From assembly GCF_000015725.1 (NCBI RefSeq), contig NC_008825.1:3286001-3350000 (forward strand): DNA of 64,000 bases. The letters run 5' to 3'. This stretch comes from Methylibium petroleiphilum PM1 (GTDB lineage Bacteria > Pseudomonadota > Gammaproteobacteria > Burkholderiales > Burkholderiaceae_C). The position numbers and the translations under genes are program-made. Numbering within the stretch: position 1 is the first letter of the stretch; the number at the start of each line of letters is the position of its first letter. Positions 24,678 to 34,175 of this stretch are shown here, piece by piece. The notes under the pieces were generated by a model. The model had not been told where the DNA came from. It saw only the letters and a list, made by a program, of their open reading frames with translations, and ran no database searches.

Positions 24678-25219
24678 CGCGCCTTCTCCTGCAGCTGGAG
24701 GGCAGAGGGACGCTCTATCCATTCACCCGCGGCATCCTGAACAACTTCCCGCACGCCCACCTCGGTCTCAGAGATCTTTGTGATCTTTCCGTAGTTTTGA
24801 CCGAGATAGTCACCCACCTTGACCTGGTAGAGCAGGTTGTCGACTCGCAACAGTGCGAACTGACGCCCTTGCTTGGACACACTGCCGACCATGCTCATGG
24901 AGTCGAGCGGATAGGCCTCCAGCGGCTCCTTGCGGCGGTTCATCTCGCCCGCCAGCAGTGAATTCGGCTGACGCGCCTCCTGCTTGAGGGCCACCGCGAG
25001 CTTTTGGCTGCTGAACGGTTCTACCGCACGAGCCTGCTCATAAGGTTGCGGATCGAAGCGCTTCGGTGGGGACAGCGGTGCGATGCTAGGGCGGACTTCA
25101 CGACGCTGCTGGTCCATCCAGGACTGAAGTTCTTCCTGCTCGGCGCCGCAGGCCGACAGCAGCATCAAGGCTGCCATCGCGGACATCAGCAGCGCAGTGC
25201 GTTGCAACGGCCTGGTCAT
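24674..25219 (-). CDS. pilP: Type IV pilus alignment lipoprotein PilP
   Basis: A 181-residue inner-membrane lipoprotein. The lipobox is LMLLSACGAEQ; Cys is about residue 22. A flexible linker (residues about 30-85) leads to the PilP beta-domain with YPLDSMSMVGSVSKQGRQFALLRV, LYQVKVGDYLGQNYGKI and EVVQDAAGEWIERPSAL. PilP links the PilNO platform to the PilQ secretin. The start overlaps the pilO stop (ATGA, 25216-25219). Confidence 0.94.
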   Translation of the reverse strand: MTRPLQRTALLMSAMAALMLLSACGAEQEELQSWMDQQRREVRPSIAPLSPPKRFDPQPYEQARAVEPFSSQKLAVALKQEARQPNSLLAGEMNRRKEPLEAYPLDSMSMVGSVSKQGRQFALLRVDNLLYQVKVGDYLGQNYGKITKISETEVGVREVVQDAAGEWIERPSALQLQEKAR

Positions 25220-25938
25220 TTGTTTGCCCCCGCTGCAGCCTTCTGGCTGGCTTCCCGCGCCTTGCGCTGAGTCTCCACTTCGCTCGGATCCAGGTAGCGA
25301 TAGGTGCGCGCCAGGGCGTCCATGCTCAAGTTGCCGGTCCCCGCACTGGCTGCATTCTGCGCGCCACCGGGTCCGACGCCGGAAATGTTGAGGTTGTGCA
25401 AGGTCACGATCCGGGACAGGTTTGCCACGTCTGCAGCGAAGGAGCCTATGTCGTGGTACCGACCCGTGACGCGGATCGCGATCGGCAATTCGGCGTAATA
25501 GTCCTTGACCGCCACCTGCCCAGGCCGGAAAAGCTCGAACTGCAAACCACGGCCCAGACCGGCCTGATTGATGTCCGACAGCAGCGCATCCATCTCGGCC
25601 TTGCCCGGCAACTGCTTCTCCAGTTGCGTGACGTACTCCTGAACCTGGATCTTCTGCTTGCGCAGTTCGCCGAGGTTCACTGCCTGGGCCAGCTTGGCGC
25701 GGTAGTCCTGCCGCAGACCTGGTTCGCGGTCGCGCTCGGCCTGCAACTCGTCGGCCGTCGCCGACAGCAGAACGAACCAGGCCACCACCACCAACGCGGC
25801 CGCCACGGCCACGAAGGTCACCAACTTGGGCAGCCACGGCCACTGCCCGGGCTCATTGGTATTCAGCCCACGGAACTGCCCGGAAAGATCTTGCAGGACG
25901 GAGTTCAGATCGAGTGCGGGGTTCTTTTTCGTTGCCAT
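25216..25938 (-). CDS. pilO: Type IV pilus alignment protein PilO
   Basis: A 240-residue bitopic inner-membrane protein. A cytoplasmic N-terminus is followed by one transmembrane helix (LVTFVAVAAALVVVAWFVLL, about residues 41-60). A coiled coil (LQAERDREPGLRQDYRAKL onward) and a ferredoxin-like periplasmic domain (YYAELPIAIRVTGRYHDIGSFAADVANLSRIVTL) complete it. It pairs with PilN in the alignment subcomplex. Ten bases after pilN. Confidence 0.94.
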   Translation of the reverse strand: MATKKNPALDLNSVLQDLSGQFRGLNTNEPGQWPWLPKLVTFVAVAAALVVVAWFVLLSATADELQAERDREPGLRQDYRAKLAQAVNLGELRKQKIQVQEYVTQLEKQLPGKAEMDALLSDINQAGLGRGLQFELFRPGQVAVKDYYAELPIAIRVTGRYHDIGSFAADVANLSRIVTLHNLNISGVGPGGAQNAASAGTGNLSMDALARTYRYLDPSEVETQRKAREASQKAAAGANK

Positions 25939-25948
25939 CTGAGCGTCC

Positions 25949-26593
25949 TCAGGAACGGGGCACCGACGCGGCCGCCGCTGGAACCGAGGCCCCCGCAGCG
26001 CCGGGGACCGCCGATTTGTCCGGCGTCTCCACTTGAGGACGCTTGAGACCGACCTTCACCACGAAATCAAACAATCGCTTCTGCTCGCGGTTGGGCGTCG
26101 TCAGGCTGGCCGCCTTGATCTCCACCAACTCCGGCTTCTCGAGCCAAGTCGAGTTGTAGGCAGTGTTGCGCAGAAACTCGGAGACGCGTTCGTTCGTCTG
26201 CGCAATGCCGTTGATTGCCACCACCTGACCATCCTGCTTGATCGTGGTCAGGTACACGCCTTCGGGCGTCTGCTTGACGAGTTCGTTCAGAAGGTACACA
26301 GGGATGTTGCGATCCGTCTGCAGATCTTCGACGGCCTTCTGACGCGCCTTCAGGCTGTCGATCTCGGCCTTGAGCGTCGCGATGTCCTTGATCTGCTCCT
26401 CGAGCTTCTTGATCTCGGCTGTCAGGTAGGCATTGCGCTCTTGCTGGGTGCTGATCATCTGTTGCAGCACCAGGTACCAGAGCGCCGCAATGGCGATACC
26501 GGCTGCAGCCGCAACACCCAGCCCGACGAAGAAGGCCTTCTTGCGACGCTGCCGCCGCTCTTCGCGATGCGGCAGGAGGTTGATCAAGATCAT
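25949..26593 (-). CDS. pilN: Type IV pilus alignment protein PilN
   Basis: A 214-residue bitopic protein. The conserved cytoplasmic N-terminus INLLPHREERRQRRKK (residues 3-18) is the part that docks into PilM. One transmembrane helix (about residues 20-42), a long coiled coil (EIKKLEEQIKDIATLKAEIDSLKARQ) and a periplasmic domain with LLNELVKQTPEGVYLTTIKQDGQ follow. The Ala/Val/Ser-rich C-terminus is unremarkable. The ATG shares one base with the pilM stop (TAATG). Confidence 0.94.
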   Translation of the reverse strand: MILINLLPHREERRQRRKKAFFVGLGVAAAAGIAIAALWYLVLQQMISTQQERNAYLTAEIKKLEEQIKDIATLKAEIDSLKARQKAVEDLQTDRNIPVYLLNELVKQTPEGVYLTTIKQDGQVVAINGIAQTNERVSEFLRNTAYNSTWLEKPELVEIKAASLTTPNREQKRLFDFVVKVGLKRPQVETPDKSAVPGAAGASVPAAAASVPRS

Positions 26594-27669
26594 TACAGGA
26601 ACCTCCGCATCGCCAGGCCGCACGCGGTCAGGTAGGCCGGGGCTTCACGGCGCAGCTTGCTCTCGCGCACAGCGGACCCGAGGCGCATGCCTTCGAAAGG
26701 ATTGACGACCATCGACGCAAAGCCCGTCAATTCGGTCACCCGCTCCTTCAAGCCAGGCAAGGTTGCGGTGCCACCACCCAACATCACGTAGTGCACCTTG
26801 TGATGCGGTGTGCTGGTGAAGAAATACTGCAATGCCCGACCGATCTCCTGCGCCAGACTGTCGACAAACGGCACCAGCAGACTCGATTCGTAGTCCTCCG
26901 GAAGATCACTGGCCAGCTTCTTCTGCTCGGCCTCTTCGAACGAGAAGCCATACTGGCGCGAGATCATTTGTGTCAGCTGCGACCCCCCGAAGGCTTGGTC
27001 ACGGTCGTAAAGCAGTTCCTCGTCGCGAAGCACCTTGAGGCTGGTGGTTTCGGCGCCGATCTCGAACAGCGCCACCAACGCGTCACGCCCTTCGTTAGGC
27101 AAGGCCGAGACGATGCGCATCATGGCCAGACGAGAGGCATGTGACTCGATATCCAGCACGACCGGCTTCAGCCCGGCGGCCTCGGCGAGGCCCTGGCGAT
27201 CCTGCACCCGATCTTTCCGCGACGCAGCAATCAGCACCTCGACGTCGCCGACCGAGGACGGGCTCGGCCCGACGACACAGAAATCCAGGCTCACCTCATC
27301 CAGCGAAAACGGAATGTACTGATTGGCCTCGGACTCGACCTGGAGTTCGAGTTCCTCGTCACGCAAGCCGGCCGGCAGCATGATCTTCTTCGTGATCACT
27401 GCCGACTGTGGCATCGCCATCGCCACCCGCTTGGAACGGGTACCGCTCTTGCTGACGACACGGCGCACCGCGTCGGCCACTTCATCGAATTTCTCGATCT
27501 GGCCGTCAGCGATCCAGCCTCGCTCGAAACTCTCGGTGGCAAAACGTTCAAGCACGTACTGGCCCGAGGCGGACTGACCCAGCTCGACGAGCTTGACGCT
27601 CGAGGAGCTGATGTCCAGCCCGACGAGCGGCGCTTGCTTGCCTCCCATCAACCCGTCTAGAAAGCCCAC
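26593..27669 (-). CDS. pilM: Type IV pilus actin-like ATPase PilM
   Basis: A 358-residue cytoplasmic FtsA/actin-like protein that binds PilN. It opens with PLVGLDISSSSVKLVELG and carries the actin-fold phosphate loops VALFEIGAETTSLKVL and YVMLGGGTATLPGLKERV. Toward the C-terminus NPFEGMRLGSAVRE is typical. A GTG at 27669 is preferred as start because GGGAG lies five bases upstream; an ATG at 27648 (MGGKQAPL) is the alternative. First gene of pilMNOPQ, divergent from mrcA. Confidence 0.93.
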   Translation of the reverse strand: MGFLDGLMGGKQAPLVGLDISSSSVKLVELGQSASGQYVLERFATESFERGWIADGQIEKFDEVADAVRRVVSKSGTRSKRVAMAMPQSAVITKKIMLPAGLRDEELELQVESEANQYIPFSLDEVSLDFCVVGPSPSSVGDVEVLIAASRKDRVQDRQGLAEAAGLKPVVLDIESHASRLAMMRIVSALPNEGRDALVALFEIGAETTSLKVLRDEELLYDRDQAFGGSQLTQMISRQYGFSFEEAEQKKLASDLPEDYESSLLVPFVDSLAQEIGRALQYFFTSTPHHKVHYVMLGGGTATLPGLKERVTELTGFASMVVNPFEGMRLGSAVRESKLRREAPAYLTACGLAMRRFL

Positions 27670-27714
27670 ACGGTCTCCCGCTCGCCGCTGCACGGCTGTT
27701 AAGAAGTTACTTCA

Positions 27715-27743
27715 ATGCTAGCAGTAAAGCCTTTGTGTCCCAA
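27715..27743 (-). promoter_or_regulatory. Predicted sigma-70 promoter of pilMNOPQ
   Basis: On the minus strand TTGGGA (27738-27743) and TAGCAT (27715-27720) are 17 bases apart, about 45 bases before the pilM start. The 240-base intergenic region also holds the opposing mrcA -10 at 27883. Sequence-based prediction with a moderate match. Confidence 0.4.
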
Positions 27744-27882
27744 TGCTTTCGGGCTGCGCGTCGGCGACCACGCGACAAGCTGACGTTGCAAAACTCACGG
27801 TCCGGGCGAGCACCTAGTCCCTCGCACACCGGGCACCGGTGGGCATGCCGGGATGCGATCCATGTCGGTCGGAGCGCATTTC

Positions 27883-27888
27883 TATAAT
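27883..27888 (+). promoter_or_regulatory. Predicted -10 element of mrcA (TATAAT)
   Basis: A perfect TATAAT lies 22 bases before the mrcA ATG. Transcription would begin near 27895 and leave a very short leader with GGAG. The -35 region (around 27860-27866) is a poor match. Confidence 0.45.
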
Positions 27889-27910
27889 CGCCGGGTCCTG
27901 CTGGAGATTC

Positions 27911-30292
27911 ATGAGCGCCAAAGATCGCAAGCCCTCGCCGACGGCGTCCACATCTTCCCGTGCCGGTTTTCTATCCAACCTGCCCGCCGCGGCCCGGTGG
28001 CCCCTGCTGGTCGGCGGGTCAGCACTGGCGCTCGTCGTATCAGGACTGCTGGGTGGCTTGGCGCTGCTGGCGATCGCGTTGGCCGTGGCCTACCCGAACC
28101 TGCCCGAGATCAGCAGCCTCACCGATTACCGGCCCAAGCTGCCCCTGCGCGTCTTCTCCGCCGATGAAGTACTGATCGGCGAGTACGGCGAAGAGCGTCG
28201 ACTGTTCGCGCCGATCGGTCAGATTCCGAAGGTGATGCGCGAGGCGGTGCTGTCGATCGAGGACGCGCGCTTCTATCAACACGGCGGCGTCGACTACATC
28301 GGGATCGTGCGCGCGGGGCTCGCCAACGTAGGCGAATCCCGCAGCCAGGGTGCCTCGACGATCACGATGCAGGTGGCACGCAACTTCTACCTGCCGACCG
28401 AGAAGACCTTCATCCGCAAGGTGTACGAGATCCTGCTGGCGCTGAAGATCGAAAGCCAGCTCAGCAAGGACCAGATCCTCGAGGTCTACATGAACCAGAT
28501 CTATCTGGGGCAGCGCGCCTACGGTTTCGCGGCCGCCTCGGAGATCTACTTCGGCAAGCCGCTGAAGGACGTGACGGCCGCCGAGGCGGCCATGCTCGCA
28601 GGTCTGCCGAAGGCGCCGTCGGCCTACAACCCGGTCGCCAATCCGACGCGGGCGCGACAGAGGCAGCAGTACATCATCGAGCGGATGTACGAGAACGGCT
28701 ACCTGACCGAGGAACAGGCCGAGGCTGCCAAGGCTGAGCAGCTCAAGTACCGCAGGGACATTTCGGTCCCACTGCACGCCGAGTACGTGGCCGAGACGGC
28801 TCGCCAGCTGATCTTCAGCCAGTACGGCGAGAGCGCCTACACCCGCGGCCTGAACGTCTACACCAGCGTGCGCGCGGTCGAGCAGGAAGCGGCCTACCGG
28901 GCGCTGCGCCGAGGCATCACGGACTACGAACGACGGCAGGTGTACCGGGGACCAGAGGGCTATGTGGACCTGCCCGCGGACCCCAAGGCGCTCGACGCCC
29001 GGGTCGCAGAAGCGCTTGACGAGCATCCAGACAATGACGAAATCAAGGCGGCGGTCGTGCTCGAAGCCAGTTCCAAGCAGGTCGTGGCCGTGCTGCAGAG
29101 CGGCGACACCCTGACGATCACCGGCGAAGGCCTGCGTCCGGCGACCTCGGGACTGTCGCCCAAGGCCGGCCCCAAGGTCCAGATCCGTCGAGGCGCGGTG
29201 ATCCGCGTCATCAGGGGGGCGAAGGACGTCTGGTCGATCACCCAGGTGCCCGAGGTCGAGGGCGCCTTCGTCTCCATCGACTCGCGCACCGGCGCGATCC
29301 GCACCATGGTTGGTGGCTTCGACCATGCGAAGAGCAAGTTCAACCATGTGACCCAGGCCTGGCGCCAGCCGGGTTCGAGCTTCAAGCCCTTCATCTACTC
29401 GGCCTCGCTCGAGAAGGGCTTCACACCGGCCACGGTGATCAACGACGCGCCGCTGTTCTTTGACGCGGCCGCTACCGGCAGCCAGCCCTGGGAGCCGAAG
29501 AACTACGACGGCACATTCGACGGCCCGATGTCGATGCGCCGCGCGCTGGCGAAGTCGAAGAACATGGTGTCGATCCGCATCCTGGAGGCGATCGGCACCG
29601 ACTACGCGCAGAACTGGATCACCCGCTTCGGCTTCGACGCCGACAAGCACCAGCCCTACCTGCCGATGGCGCTGGGAACCGGCTCGGTCACGCCGCTGCA
29701 GATGGCCGCGGGCTATGCGGTGTTTGCCAACGGCGGCTACCGCGTCAACCCGGTGCTTGTCACGCGGGTCACCGACAACCGCGGCCGCATCCTGGCGCAG
29801 ACCGAACCGGCACCGCTGGACGAGTCGGCGCGCGTGATCGACGGTCGCAATGCCTTCGTGATGAGCAGCCTGCTGCAGGAGGTCACGCGCTCAGGCACCG
29901 CAGCGCGTGCCCAGGCCACCCTGAAGCGAACCGACGTCTACGGCAAGACAGGGACCACCAACGACTCCCAGGACGCGTGGTTCGCCGGCTACACGCCGAA
30001 CCTGGTGGCAGTGGTGTGGATCGGCTACGACCAACCGCGCAAGCTCGGCGACCGGGAAACCGGTGGCGGGCTGTCCCTGCCGGTGTGGATCGATTACATG
30101 AGCGTGGCACTCAAGGGCGTGAAGGTGACCGAACTCACACCTCCGGAAGGCCTGCTCAATGTCGGCGGCGAGTGGTACTACGAAGAATACGGCCCGGGCA
30201 ACGGCGTCAGCAGCCTTGGGCTCGACACACCTGCGGCTCCCGCGCCCACTGAGGAAGAGCGCAAGAGCATCCTCGACCTGTTCAAGAACTGA
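27911..30292 (+). CDS. mrcA: Penicillin-binding protein 1A (bifunctional transglycosylase/transpeptidase)
   Basis: A 793-residue class A PBP that polymerises and cross-links peptidoglycan. One N-terminal transmembrane helix (about residues 30-60) is followed by the GT51 domain with VLSIEDARFYQHGGVD (catalytic Glu), GASTITMQVARNFYL, and KDQILEVYMNQIYLGQ. An OB-like insertion lies between. The transpeptidase domain has the SxxK motif in QPGSSFKPFIYSA (Ser489), SxN in ALAKSKNMVS and KTGTT (Lys679). The start at 27911 follows GGAG. The pilM / mrcA divergent pair is conserved in many proteobacteria. Confidence 0.96.
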   Translation: MSAKDRKPSPTASTSSRAGFLSNLPAAARWPLLVGGSALALVVSGLLGGLALLAIALAVAYPNLPEISSLTDYRPKLPLRVFSADEVLIGEYGEERRLFAPIGQIPKVMREAVLSIEDARFYQHGGVDYIGIVRAGLANVGESRSQGASTITMQVARNFYLPTEKTFIRKVYEILLALKIESQLSKDQILEVYMNQIYLGQRAYGFAAASEIYFGKPLKDVTAAEAAMLAGLPKAPSAYNPVANPTRARQRQQYIIERMYENGYLTEEQAEAAKAEQLKYRRDISVPLHAEYVAETARQLIFSQYGESAYTRGLNVYTSVRAVEQEAAYRALRRGITDYERRQVYRGPEGYVDLPADPKALDARVAEALDEHPDNDEIKAAVVLEASSKQVVAVLQSGDTLTITGEGLRPATSGLSPKAGPKVQIRRGAVIRVIRGAKDVWSITQVPEVEGAFVSIDSRTGAIRTMVGGFDHAKSKFNHVTQAWRQPGSSFKPFIYSASLEKGFTPATVINDAPLFFDAAATGSQPWEPKNYDGTFDGPMSMRRALAKSKNMVSIRILEAIGTDYAQNWITRFGFDADKHQPYLPMALGTGSVTPLQMAAGYAVFANGGYRVNPVLVTRVTDNRGRILAQTEPAPLDESARVIDGRNAFVMSSLLQEVTRSGTAARAQATLKRTDVYGKTGTTNDSQDAWFAGYTPNLVAVVWIGYDQPRKLGDRETGGGLSLPVWIDYMSVALKGVKVTELTPPEGLLNVGGEWYYEEYGPGNGVSSLGLDTPAAPAPTEEERKSILDLFKN

Positions 30293-30329
30293 TCGTCATC
30301 CCGGCAGGTGCGTCGCCGGCGCCATGCCG

Positions 30330-30695
30330 TCAGATCGTCGGCGGCGCGAAGTTCAAGGGTCGGCCCGCCTGCTCGCTCGCGCAACGCGACAGCGTGACAA
30401 AGAAGTCCTCCTCGGTCTTGGTGTCGCACCAGGTGCCTGCCACATGGCGATAGTGAAAGCCGCCGCTGCGTGCCGCCAGCCAGATCTCCTGCAAGGGCGG
30501 CTGGGTGTTCACGACGATCTTGCTGCCATTCGGAAAGCTCAGCTCGAGCAAACCGCCGGTGCGCGCTGCATCGATATCGACCACATCGTCCTGCAGCCAG
30601 CGATCGACCTGCAGTTCGATGCCGCCCAGCACGGCTCTCGTCAGCGCCTGGTAGTCGGCGTCGCTCAGCGCAGAGGCGGGGGTCGCGGTGCTCAT
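30330..30695 (-). CDS. cyaY: Iron donor protein CyaY (bacterial frataxin)
   Basis: A 121-residue frataxin homologue. It binds iron through an acidic first helix and ridge (DADYQALTRAV, DDVVDIDAARTGGLLEL) and modulates IscS-dependent Fe-S assembly. The frataxin core FPNGSKIVVNTQPPLQEIWL and FHYRHVAGTWCDTKTEEDFF are textbook. Cytoplasmic. Transcribed away from lptM-lysA across a 12-base gap, so the two promoters must overlap the neighbouring genes' starts. Confidence 0.95.
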   Translation of the reverse strand: MSTATPASALSDADYQALTRAVLGGIELQVDRWLQDDVVDIDAARTGGLLELSFPNGSKIVVNTQPPLQEIWLAARSGGFHYRHVAGTWCDTKTEEDFFVTLSRCASEQAGRPLNFAPPTI

Positions 30696-30707
30696 TCGTA
30701 GAATCCG

Positions 30708-30890
30708 ATGATGTTGAAACCTGCTTCGATTCTAGGCAGCCGCATCTCCGTGATCGCGGTGTGTGCTTTGCTGGGCGGACTGACCCTGGGCGGCTGCGGC
30801 CAGAAGGGCGCGCTCTACCTGCCGGGATCGTCGAAGCCCGCGCCGGCTCCCGGCCAGGCCGCCTCTGCGCCCACCGGGGTCGCCCGATGA
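30708..30890 (+). CDS. lptM: LPS translocon maturation lipoprotein LptM-like (YifL)
   Basis: A 60-residue small lipoprotein. The signal sequence ends in a lipobox at LGGCGQKGALYLPG, the diagnostic LptM pattern (CGxKGxLYxP). The remaining tail is Pro/Ala/Ser-rich. In E. coli LptM helps oxidative maturation of LptD. The first of two consecutive ATGs is used. The stop overlaps the lysA start (ATGA, 30887-30890), so it is translationally coupled to lysA. Confidence 0.88.
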   Translation: MMLKPASILGSRISVIAVCALLGGLTLGGCGQKGALYLPGSSKPAPAPGQAASAPTGVAR

Positions 30891-32161
30891 CGCTGCCCGG
30901 CGCCCCATTCGTCGCCTACCGCGGCACGGAGTTGTTCATCGACGGTTGCGCGGCAAGCGAGCTCGCGGCACGCTTCGGCACCCCGCTTTACGTCTACAGC
31001 CGCCGCGCCATGCTCGCCGCGCTGGCGCCGTACCAGCGGGCGCTGGCCGGGCGGGAGCACCTGATCTGCTACGCGATGAAGGCAAGTTCGAGCCTGGCGG
31101 TGTTGCAGACCTTCGCCCAGGCCGGATGCGGCTTCGACATCGTCTCGGGTGGCGAACTAGATCGCGTACTGGCGGCCGGCGGTGACCCGGGCAAGGTGGT
31201 GTTTTCAGGGCTCGGCAAGACGCGTGCAGAGATGCGGCGTGCGCTCGAGATCGGCGTGCGCTGCTTCAACGTCGAAAGCGAGGCGGAGTTGGACGTGCTG
31301 TCCGAGGTGGCGTTGTCGCTCGGCCGGGTCGCCCCGGTCAGCCTGCGCGTCAACCCCGACGTCGACGCGAAGACCCACCCCTACATCTCCACCGGACTGA
31401 AGGGCAACAAGTTCGGCATCGCGCACGACCGGGCCGTCGCGGCCTACCGTCGCGCGGCGCAGCTCCCCGGGCTCAAAGTGGTGGGGATCGACTGCCACAT
31501 CGGCTCTCAGATCACCGAGATCGCGCCCTATCTCGATGCCGCCGACCGCGTTCTGGACCTGGTCGAGGCGATCGAATCGAGCGGCCTGCGGATCCACCAC
31601 CTCGACCTCGGCGGCGGCCTGGGCATCCAGTACACCGATGAACGACCGCCAGCCGCCGACGCCCTGATCGGCGCACTGCTGGCGCGCCTCGACGCCCGGG
31701 GGCACGGTGCGCGCACGCTGGTATTCGAGCCGGGTCGCTCGCTGGTCGGCAATGCAGGTGTGCTGCTGTCCGAGGTGCTGTACCTGAAGCCCGGTACGCA
31801 CAAGAACTTCTGCGTCGTCGATGCCGCCATGAACGACCTGATGCGTCCTGCCCTGTACGAAGCGACGATGAGCATCGTGCCCTGCCGACTGCGGGACGGC
31901 GTGCCTGTCGTCTACGACGTGGTCGGCCCGGTGTGCGAATCGGGTGACTGGCTGGGCCGCGACCGTGCGCTGGCACTGCAGCCGGGCGATGCCGTCGCGG
32001 TCCTCAGCGCCGGAGCCTATGGCATGAGCATGGCCAGCAACTACAACAGCCGCCCGAGGGCCGCCGAGGTGATGGTCGATGGCGACGTGGCCACGCTGAT
32101 CCGTGAACGCGAACCCGTCGCGGAGCTGTTCCGCGGAGAACATTTGCTGCCCGCTGACTGA
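30887..32161 (+). CDS. lysA: Diaminopimelate decarboxylase
   Basis: The 424-residue PLP enzyme for the last step of lysine synthesis. The PLP lysine lies in ICYAMKASSSLAVL (Lys65). Other marks: CGFDIVSGGELDRVLAAG, LRVNPDVDAKTHPYISTGLKGNKFGI, DCHIGSQITE, HHLDLGGGLGIQY, FEPGRSLVGNAG and the second-domain GPVCESGDWLGRDR plus AYGMSMASNYNSRPRAAEV. Full length. The cyaY / lptM-lysA layout is conserved in betaproteobacteria. Confidence 0.97.
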   Translation: MTLPGAPFVAYRGTELFIDGCAASELAARFGTPLYVYSRRAMLAALAPYQRALAGREHLICYAMKASSSLAVLQTFAQAGCGFDIVSGGELDRVLAAGGDPGKVVFSGLGKTRAEMRRALEIGVRCFNVESEAELDVLSEVALSLGRVAPVSLRVNPDVDAKTHPYISTGLKGNKFGIAHDRAVAAYRRAAQLPGLKVVGIDCHIGSQITEIAPYLDAADRVLDLVEAIESSGLRIHHLDLGGGLGIQYTDERPPAADALIGALLARLDARGHGARTLVFEPGRSLVGNAGVLLSEVLYLKPGTHKNFCVVDAAMNDLMRPALYEATMSIVPCRLRDGVPVVYDVVGPVCESGDWLGRDRALALQPGDAVAVLSAGAYGMSMASNYNSRPRAAEVMVDGDVATLIREREPVAELFRGEHLLPAD

Positions 32162-32180
32162 CGTCCTCCGGCGGGGCAGC

Positions 32181-33176
32181 TCAAAGCCGCCCTTCGCTCA
32201 CGGCGTGGCAGGCCACGCGGATGCCGTCGATCGCGTGCCAGGCCGGCCGCTCGCGCCGGCAACGCTCGTCGGCATGCGGGCAGCGCGGATGGAAACTGCA
32301 GCCGCTGGGTGGCTGCAAGGGGTTGGGCACTTCACCCTGGACCGGTATGCGCGGCCGCCCGCTCATCTGCAGATCGGGCACCGCATCGAGCAGCATGCGC
32401 GTGTACGGATGCCGGGGCCGACCGAACAACGTGCGCTTCGGCGCCAGTTCGACCAGCCGGCCGAGGTACATGACACCGACCTGATCGGCAACGTGTCGCA
32501 CGACCGCGAGGTTGTGCGAGATGAACAGGTAGGTCAGACCGCGCTCGCGCTGCAGGTCCTTCATCAGATTGAGCACTTGGGCCTGCACCGATACGTCGAG
32601 CGCCGAAGTCGGCTCGTCGCACACCAGGAAGTCCGGCGACGTGGCCAGTGCCCGCGCGATCGAGATGCGCTGGCGCTGACCGCCCGAGAACTGGTGCGGG
32701 AACTTGCCGGCGTCTGCTGCGGCCAGCCCCACCGACGCGAGCAGCACACCCACGCGCTCGCGCAGAGCCGCGGGCCGGCGTTCCACGCCCTGCTCGATCA
32801 GCGGCTCGGCCACGATGGACTGCACGCTCCAGCGCGGGTTGAGACTGGCGTAGGGGTCCTGGAAGATCATCTGCAGGCGGCGCTGTGGCCCGGCCAGCAC
32901 GCGCGACAGGTCTTCGCCGCCGAACTGCACCGACCCACTACTGGGCCGGTGCAGGCCGACCAGCAGCCGCGCCACCGTGCTCTTGCCGCAGCCCGATTCG
33001 CCGACCAACGCCAGCGTCTGGCCACGCTCGATCACGAAGTTCACGCCGTCGACGGCCTGGACGGTCTGTCGCGGGCGGCGCTGCAGCACACGCTCGACCC
33101 ACGGAGGGGAGACGTCGAAGTGCTTGACCAGGTCACGCGCCTCGACCAGCGGCAATGCCTCGCCCGGTGCGCTCAT
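32181..33176 (-). CDS. dppF: Dipeptide/oligopeptide ABC transporter ATPase (DppF/OppF type)
   Basis: A 331-residue ABC ATPase. Walker A is [16 protein letters not shown], the Q-loop [14 protein letters not shown], the signature [15 protein letters not shown] and Walker [15 protein letters not shown]. The C-terminal oligopeptide-transporter domain has [19 protein letters not shown], a cysteine cluster in this family. The start at 33176 overlaps the upstream dppD-type stop (ATGA). Last gene of a B-C-D-F cluster. Symbols follow the family; the transported substrate is not known. Confidence 0.92.
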   Translation of the reverse strand: MSAPGEALPLVEARDLVKHFDVSPPWVERVLQRRPRQTVQAVDGVNFVIERGQTLALVGESGCGKSTVARLLVGLHRPSSGSVQFGGEDLSRVLAGPQRRLQMIFQDPYASLNPRWSVQSIVAEPLIEQGVERRPAALRERVGVLLASVGLAAADAGKFPHQFSGGQRQRISIARALATSPDFLVCDEPTSALDVSVQAQVLNLMKDLQRERGLTYLFISHNLAVVRHVADQVGVMYLGRLVELAPKRTLFGRPRHPYTRMLLDAVPDLQMSGRPRIPVQGEVPNPLQPPSGCSFHPRCPHADERCRRERPAWHAIDGIRVACHAVSEGRL

Positions 33177-34162
33177 GCCGGACGCTCCGGGACGGATTCG
33201 ACCAGCCAGCAGGCCGCCCGCGTGCGGCCCGCGTCCGCCAGCATCGGCCGCTCGGTGCGGCAGCGATCGAAGGCGTGTGGGCAGCGCGGATGGAAGGCGC
33301 AGCCGACGGGGATCGCGTCCAGCCGCGGCATGCTGCCGTCGATCTGCGCGAGCCGCTCGCGGTCTTCGTTCATCGACGGGATCGAGCGCATCAGCCCGAC
33401 CGTGTACGGATGCCCCGGCGCGTGCACCACGTCGCGCACCGTGCCGATCTCGACGATGCGCCCCGCGTACATCACCGCCACTCGATCGCAGGCCTCGGCG
33501 ATCACGCCCATGTCGTGCGTCACCAGCATCACGGCGGCGCCCTGCTCCCTGCACAGGCGCTTGAGCAGGTCGATCACCTGGGCCTGGATCGACACGTCGA
33601 GCGCGGTGGTCGGCTCGTCAGCGATGACCAGCTCCGGGTTCGCGGCCAGCGCCAGCGCGATCACGACCCGCTGGCGCATGCCGCCGGAGAACTGGTGCGG
33701 GTAGTGGTCGATGCGTGCCTCGGGCGCCGGGATGCCGGTGTCGCGCAGCAACTCGACGGCACGCGCCCGCGCGGCGCGTGCGTCGAGCGGCAGGTGGGTG
33801 CGGAGGGTCTCGACCAGTTGCTGGCCGACGGTGTACAGCGGGTCGAGCGAGGTCAGCGGATCCTGGAAGATCGCGCCGATGCGCCGGCCACGGATGCGGC
33901 GCAATGCGGCCGGCGGCAGGTCGTCGATGCGCTGGCCCGACAGGCGGATCTGTCCGCCGGCGATGCGCCCCGGTGGCGCCAGCAGTCCGATGATGGCCGC
34001 GCCGGTGAGCGACTTGCCGGCCCCCGATTCGCCGACCACGCCCAGGATCTCACCGGGCGCAATGTCGAACGACAGGCCATCGAGCGCCCGCAGCGTTCCG
34101 CGACGACCGGGAAACTCGACCACCAGATCGCGCACCTCGAGCAGGCCGGGCGGCTTCAGCAT
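33173..34162 (-). CDS. dppD: Dipeptide/oligopeptide ABC transporter ATPase (DppD/OppD type)
   Basis: A 329-residue ABC ATPase. Walker A is [16 protein letters not shown], the Q-loop [14 protein letters not shown], the signature [15 protein letters not shown] and Walker [15 protein letters not shown]. The C-terminal extension has [18 protein letters not shown], the cysteine cluster seen in DppD. It pairs with the DppF-type ATPase as a heterodimer. Thirteen bases after the dppC-type permease. Confidence 0.92.
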   Translation of the reverse strand: MLKPPGLLEVRDLVVEFPGRRGTLRALDGLSFDIAPGEILGVVGESGAGKSLTGAAIIGLLAPPGRIAGGQIRLSGQRIDDLPPAALRRIRGRRIGAIFQDPLTSLDPLYTVGQQLVETLRTHLPLDARAARARAVELLRDTGIPAPEARIDHYPHQFSGGMRQRVVIALALAANPELVIADEPTTALDVSIQAQVIDLLKRLCREQGAAVMLVTHDMGVIAEACDRVAVMYAGRIVEIGTVRDVVHAPGHPYTVGLMRSIPSMNEDRERLAQIDGSMPRLDAIPVGCAFHPRCPHAFDRCRTERPMLADAGRTRAACWLVESVPERPA

Positions 34163-34175
34163 GGCAGCGGATGGC

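Noticed and set aside
27839-27910. Upstream extension of mrcA to 27839
   Set aside because: The TATAAT at 27883 would put that codon outside the transcript, and GGAG precedes the ATG at 27911.
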